A stretch of 23,801 bases of DNA from Desulfobacteraceae bacterium (GTDB lineage: Bacteria > Desulfobacterota > Desulfobacteria > Desulfobacterales > SURF-15): NCBI GenBank assembly GCA_003599475.1, contig QZKK01000238.1, forward strand, positions 1-23,801, given 5' to 3'. A program made the translations under genes and the position numbers. Of the stretch, positions 20,903 to 23,801 are shown one piece after another. A model generated the notes under the pieces. It made no database searches. It was not told where the DNA came from and saw only the letters and a list, made by a program, of their open reading frames with translations. Numbering within the stretch: position 1 is the first letter of the stretch; each line of letters starts with the position of its first letter.

Positions 20903-21997
20903 ATGCCGTTTCAGGAGATCGATGTAGAACATCGGGTCCGGCACCTGTCCATTCTGGACCCGGAGGGTCGAGTGGACAAGGAGCTGGAGCCGGACATTCC
21001 AGACGAGATGCTGCTCAAGTTGCACCGGATGATGCTGTTCAGCCGGCGATTCGATGAAAGACTGCTCTCGCTTCAGCGGCAGGGCAGGATCGGCACCTTC
21101 GCCCCGATCAAGGGCCAGGAGGCTTCTCAACTTGGCGCTGCCGCCGTACTCGAGGATGGAGATTGGCTGATTCCCGCTTTCCGGGAAATGGCCGCAGAGC
21201 TGTGGCGCGGCAAGACCCCGGAAAACGTGCTGCTGGTTTACGGAGGATTCAACGAAGGCGGAGTGACGCCGGAAGATGTGAATATCATGCCTGTGGCGAT
21301 CCCCGTTGGAACCCATATGCTGCACGCGGTCGGGATCGGATACGGGATGAGATACGACGGAAAGGATCGGGTCGCGATGACTTTTTTCGGAGACGGCGCG
21401 ACCTCCGAGGGGGATTTCCACGAGGCGATGAATTTTGCCGGCGTGATGAATACGCCGGTGGTGTTTGTCTGCCAAAACAACCATTGGGCGATTTCGGTAC
21501 CTCTGCGCAGGCAGACCCGCTCTAAGACCCTTGCGCAGAAGGCCTTTGCCTACGGTATTCCCGGAATTCAGGTGGACGGAAACGACATTCTCGCCGTCTA
21601 TGCAGCGGCAAAGGAGGCGGTTGACCGCGCACGTTCCGGGGGCGGGCCGACGCTGATCGAGTGCATCACCTACCGAATGGCCGTGCACACCACAGCAGAC
21701 GACCCCACGCGGTACCGGAAAGAGGAAGAAGTGAAGGAATGGGAAAAGAAAGATCCTCTCATCCGCTTCCAGAGGTATTTGAAGGCCAAAAAGATATGGT
21801 CCGAAAAGGAGGCCGAGAAGCTGGAGAAAGAAATTGCGGAAGAGATCAAACAGGCAGTGAACCGGTTCGAAGAGAAGGCAAAATCGTACGGCGATTCGCT
21901 GGTCATGTTCGATTATGTCTTCGAAGATCTTCCCCCCTATATCCGGGAGCAGAAGGAAGAGCTGAGACAGGAACTGGAAGAGAAAAAGGAAGCGTAG
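20903..21997 (+). CDS. pdhA: Pyruvate/2-oxoacid dehydrogenase E1 component, alpha subunit
   Basis: A 364-residue E1alpha subunit. Together with E1beta it decarboxylates pyruvate (or a branched-chain 2-oxoacid) with thiamine diphosphate and passes the acyl group to the lipoyl arm of E2. The ThDP motif runs from GDGATSEGDFHEAMNFAG (163-180) to NNHWAIS (192-198). GTFAPIKGQEASQLGAA (64-80) and AFREM (92-96) are typical of the heterotetrameric PdhA type. The C-terminal ~90 residues are a charged helix-rich tail. AAGGAAGG precedes the ATG. It is the first gene of a compact E1alpha-E1beta-E2 operon. The family cannot be told apart reliably from branched-chain or acetoin dehydrogenase by motif alone. 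Confidence 0.92.
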   Translation: MPFQEIDVEHRVRHLSILDPEGRVDKELEPDIPDEMLLKLHRMMLFSRRFDERLLSLQRQGRIGTFAPIKGQEASQLGAAAVLEDGDWLIPAFREMAAELWRGKTPENVLLVYGGFNEGGVTPEDVNIMPVAIPVGTHMLHAVGIGYGMRYDGKDRVAMTFFGDGATSEGDFHEAMNFAGVMNTPVVFVCQNNHWAISVPLRRQTRSKTLAQKAFAYGIPGIQVDGNDILAVYAAAKEAVDRARSGGGPTLIECITYRMAVHTTADDPTRYRKEEEVKEWEKKDPLIRFQRYLKAKKIWSEKEAEKLEKEIAEEIKQAVNRFEEKAKSYGDSLVMFDYVFEDLPPYIREQKEELRQELEEKKEA

Positions 21998-22037
21998 CCT
22001 TTGCGGCTGATTGCGAGTAGACAGGAGACATAAGACC

Positions 22038-23018
22038 ATGGCGAAGATGACCATGATTCAGGCGATCAACCTGGCCCTGCGGCAGGAGATGGAAAAAGAC
22101 GATCGGGTTGTGGTTCTAGGAGAGGATGTCGGCGTGGACGGAGGCGTATTCCGGGTCACCGATAAACTCATCGATCAATTCGGGGAGAAACGGGTGATCG
22201 ACACCCCTCTTGCCGAATCGGGAATCTGCGGCATTTCGATCGGAATGGCCGTTTACGGATTGAGGCCGGTATGTGAGATGCAGTTTTCGGGTTTCGGCTA
22301 TCTGGCGTTTCATCAGATCGAATCCCATGCGGCGCGGCTTCGGGGACGCTCCGGCGGGCGATATCACGTACCGATGGTGGTTCGAATGCCATACGGGGGC
22401 GGGGTTCGGGCATTGGAGCATCACTCGGAAAGCAGGGAAACCTACTATGCGCATACCCCGGGAATCAAGATGGTCATCGCCTCTTCCCCGCGGAATGCCA
22501 GGGGGCTGCTGATCAGCGCAATCCGGGATCCCGACCCGGTCATTTTCTACGAACCCAAGGCCGTCTACCGCGCGTTCCGGGAGGAGGTGCCGGAAGAGGA
22601 GGAGACCATTCCGCTCGGCAAATCGGAAGTGGTCAGGGAGGGAAAAGACCTGACGCTTGTCTCCTACGGCGCCATGATGCGGCCGACCCTCGAAGCGGCC
22701 TCCCTGCTCGAAGACAAGGACGGCGTCCAATCGGAGGTCATCGATCTGATGACCATATCGCCGCTGGACCATGAGCCGATCGTGCGCTCTGTCGAAAAGA
22801 CCGGGCGCATCGTGATCGTACATGAGGCGCCCAGAAGCTTCGGCCCCGGAGCGGAAATCGTAGCCCGCCTGGTGGAAAAGGCTTTTCTCTTTCTGGAAGC
22901 ACCGATCCGGCGGGTGACCGGATTCGACATCCATATGCCGCTCTATCGAAAAGAGATGGACTATATACCGGGAGTTCACCGAATTTTGAAGGCAGCCCGC
23001 GAAACCTTAAATTTCTGA
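22038..23018 (+). CDS. pdhB: Pyruvate/2-oxoacid dehydrogenase E1 component, beta subunit
   Basis: A 326-residue transketolase-like E1beta subunit forming the ThDP site with E1alpha. VVVLGEDVGVDGGVFRVTDK (24-43) carries the conserved Glu29 contacting the thiamine ring; the DTPLAESGICGISIGMA, EMQFSGFGYLAFHQI and VRMPYGGGVRALEHHSES segments are family hallmarks, and the C-terminal transketolase_C domain includes SYGAMM and IDLMTISPLD. The start at 22038 follows AGGAG at 22023-22027; an in-frame GTG at 22011 is ignored because it lies before that ribosome site. The gap to E1alpha is 40 bases and to E2 15 bases. Confidence 0.93.
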   Translation: MAKMTMIQAINLALRQEMEKDDRVVVLGEDVGVDGGVFRVTDKLIDQFGEKRVIDTPLAESGICGISIGMAVYGLRPVCEMQFSGFGYLAFHQIESHAARLRGRSGGRYHVPMVVRMPYGGGVRALEHHSESRETYYAHTPGIKMVIASSPRNARGLLISAIRDPDPVIFYEPKAVYRAFREEVPEEEETIPLGKSEVVREGKDLTLVSYGAMMRPTLEAASLLEDKDGVQSEVIDLMTISPLDHEPIVRSVEKTGRIVIVHEAPRSFGPGAEIVARLVEKAFLFLEAPIRRVTGFDIHMPLYRKEMDYIPGVHRILKAARETLNF

Positions 23019-23033
23019 GACAGGAGAATACAC

Positions 23034-23801
23034 ATGCCAATCGAGTTTAAGCTTCCGGACCCGGGGGAAGGCATCCACGAGGCCGAGGTACTCAAGGTGC
23101 TGGTATCCGAAGGGGACAGGGTGGAAGAAGAACAGCCGATCGTTGAAATAGAGACGGACAAAGCCGCAATCGAAATCCCTTCTCCGGTAACAGGGACCAT
23201 CAAAGAAGTTCGGGTCAAAGAAGGTGACGTCATCCAGGTCGGAGACGTCATCATGGTATTTCTGCAGGAAGGAGAAAGACAAAAGGGGGAGGCGGCCGAG
23301 GAGCCGAAAAAGGCGCGCAAGGAAGCCGTCGAAGCACAAAGAGTGCCTCAGGAGGAAAGCAGGGCACTGAAGAGGGAACAGGAGGCCCGGGCGGAAGAAA
23401 AAGAAGAACCCGAAGAGAAGGAACAAAAGAAAGAAGAACCGGAAAGACCTCGTGAAGCCAAAGGCCCCGTACCGGCCGCTCCGGCCACGAGACGCCTGGC
23501 ACGCGAGCTCGGTGTGGACCTGAAAGATGTGAAACCCAGCGGCCCCGGGGGGCGGGTGACCGCCGAAGACATCAGAGCCCATGCGGAAAAACCGAAGGAA
23601 AAGCCCCAGGAAAAGCCGAAGCCGGAAGAGAAGCCAGCGCGGGCTCCCAGGCTGAAGGAAGCTCCGCAGCTTCCGGATTTCACCCGGTGGGGACCCGTGG
23701 AGCGTACCCCTTTCCGTTCCATCCGGCGGGCGACGGCGAAACGGATGGCGCTCTCATGGGAGCAGATTCCCCATGTGGTCCATCAGGACCTTGCCGACAT
23801 C
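23034..23801 (+). CDS. pdhC: Dihydrolipoamide acyltransferase (E2), 3' end beyond window
   Basis: The first 256 residues of the E2 core of the 2-oxoacid dehydrogenase complex, cut by the window edge. One lipoyl domain (1-78) with the lipoylated Lys43 in EIETDKAAIE; a long linker (80-145) almost entirely of Glu, Lys, Arg, Ala and Pro; the peripheral subunit-binding domain (about 150-184: TRRLARELGVDLKDV, GPGGRVTAEDI); a second charged Pro-rich linker; then the start of the acyltransferase domain (FRSIRRATAKRMALSWEQIP, 227-246). Catalytic HxxxD lies outside the window. AGGAG sits 7 bases before the ATG. The linkers are more Glu/Lys-rich than the Ala/Pro linkers of E. coli E2. Substrate (pyruvate or branched-chain) not decidable. 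Confidence 0.93.
   Translation, partial: MPIEFKLPDPGEGIHEAEVLKVLVSEGDRVEEEQPIVEIETDKAAIEIPSPVTGTIKEVRVKEGDVIQVGDVIMVFLQEGERQKGEAAEEPKKARKEAVEAQRVPQEESRALKREQEARAEEKEEPEEKEQKKEEPERPREAKGPVPAAPATRRLARELGVDLKDVKPSGPGGRVTAEDIRAHAEKPKEKPQEKPKPEEKPARAPRLKEAPQLPDFTRWGPVERTPFRSIRRATAKRMALSWEQIPHVVHQDLADI

Noticed and set aside
20873..22054. Minus-strand open frame of 393 codons opposite E1alpha
   Set aside because: Pure shadow of the pdhA gene; the translation is Leu/Phe/His-rich without domains, and pdhA has all ThDP motifs.
1..23801. tRNA, rRNA, CRISPR arrays, IS elements or prophage genes
   Set aside because: I looked for cloverleaf arms, spaced direct repeats, transposase motifs and terminal inverted repeats and found none that hold up.

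Overview
The window looks like a chromosomal segment of a moderately GC-rich anaerobic Desulfobacterota-type (former Deltaproteobacteria) bacterium. This is inferred from the mix of gene families (archaeal-type RtcB, UbiE/MenG methyltransferase, PdhA/PdhB-type E1 with a separate E2, many Fe-S/radical enzymes) and from intergenic spacers filled with short word repeats of a kind I associate with that group. No species can be named from the sequence alone.

Layout. Everything from 1 to 11623 reads leftwards; nearly everything from 11988 to 23801 reads rightwards, so the window is built around a divergent intergenic region at about 11.62-11.99 kb. The left arm, in transcription order from 11623 down, holds a CTP:inositol-phosphate-type nucleotidyltransferase, a three-domain acyl-AMP ligase/ACP/acyltransferase, a UMF1-type MFS transporter and a terminator, then an Fe-S/FAD oxidoreductase, an NAD(P)-dependent fatty-acyl/thioester reductase and a UbiE-like methyltransferase. 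A small zinc-ribbon protein, a small coiled-coil protein and rtcB (cut by the window edge) follow.

The right arm starts with a somewhat AT-richer block: a radical SAM/SPASM protein, a CDP-alcohol phosphatidyltransferase with a degenerate nucleotidyltransferase domain, a Wzx-type flippase, and a second CDP-alcohol phosphatidyltransferase of the same two-domain plan. After two small cysteine-containing proteins come a cysteinyl ligase that resembles MshC more than ordinary CysRS, a GMP reductase, and a pyruvate/2-oxoacid dehydrogenase operon (E1alpha, E1beta, partial E2).

How the genes may work together. From 2.4 to 17.2 kb the genes make sense as one lipid-modifying system. A fatty acid is activated and loaded onto an ACP. 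It is then either transferred to a glycerol backbone by the PlsC domain or reduced by the reductase. An FAD enzyme of the alkyl-DHAP synthase superfamily could form an ether bond. A CDP-activated polar alcohol is made by the nucleotidyltransferase and attached by the CDP-alcohol transferases, and the product is flipped by the Wzx/MFS proteins. This is inference from domain content. The parts recall, in split form, the multifunctional ElbD ether-lipid locus of myxobacteria. The most unusual details are two transferases that both lack the last Asp of the CDP-alcohol motif, a nucleotidyltransferase whose reading frame appears to have been broken by one base exactly at the NRxIS linker that usually leads to a fused transferase domain, and the MshC-like ligase without an anticodon-binding domain.
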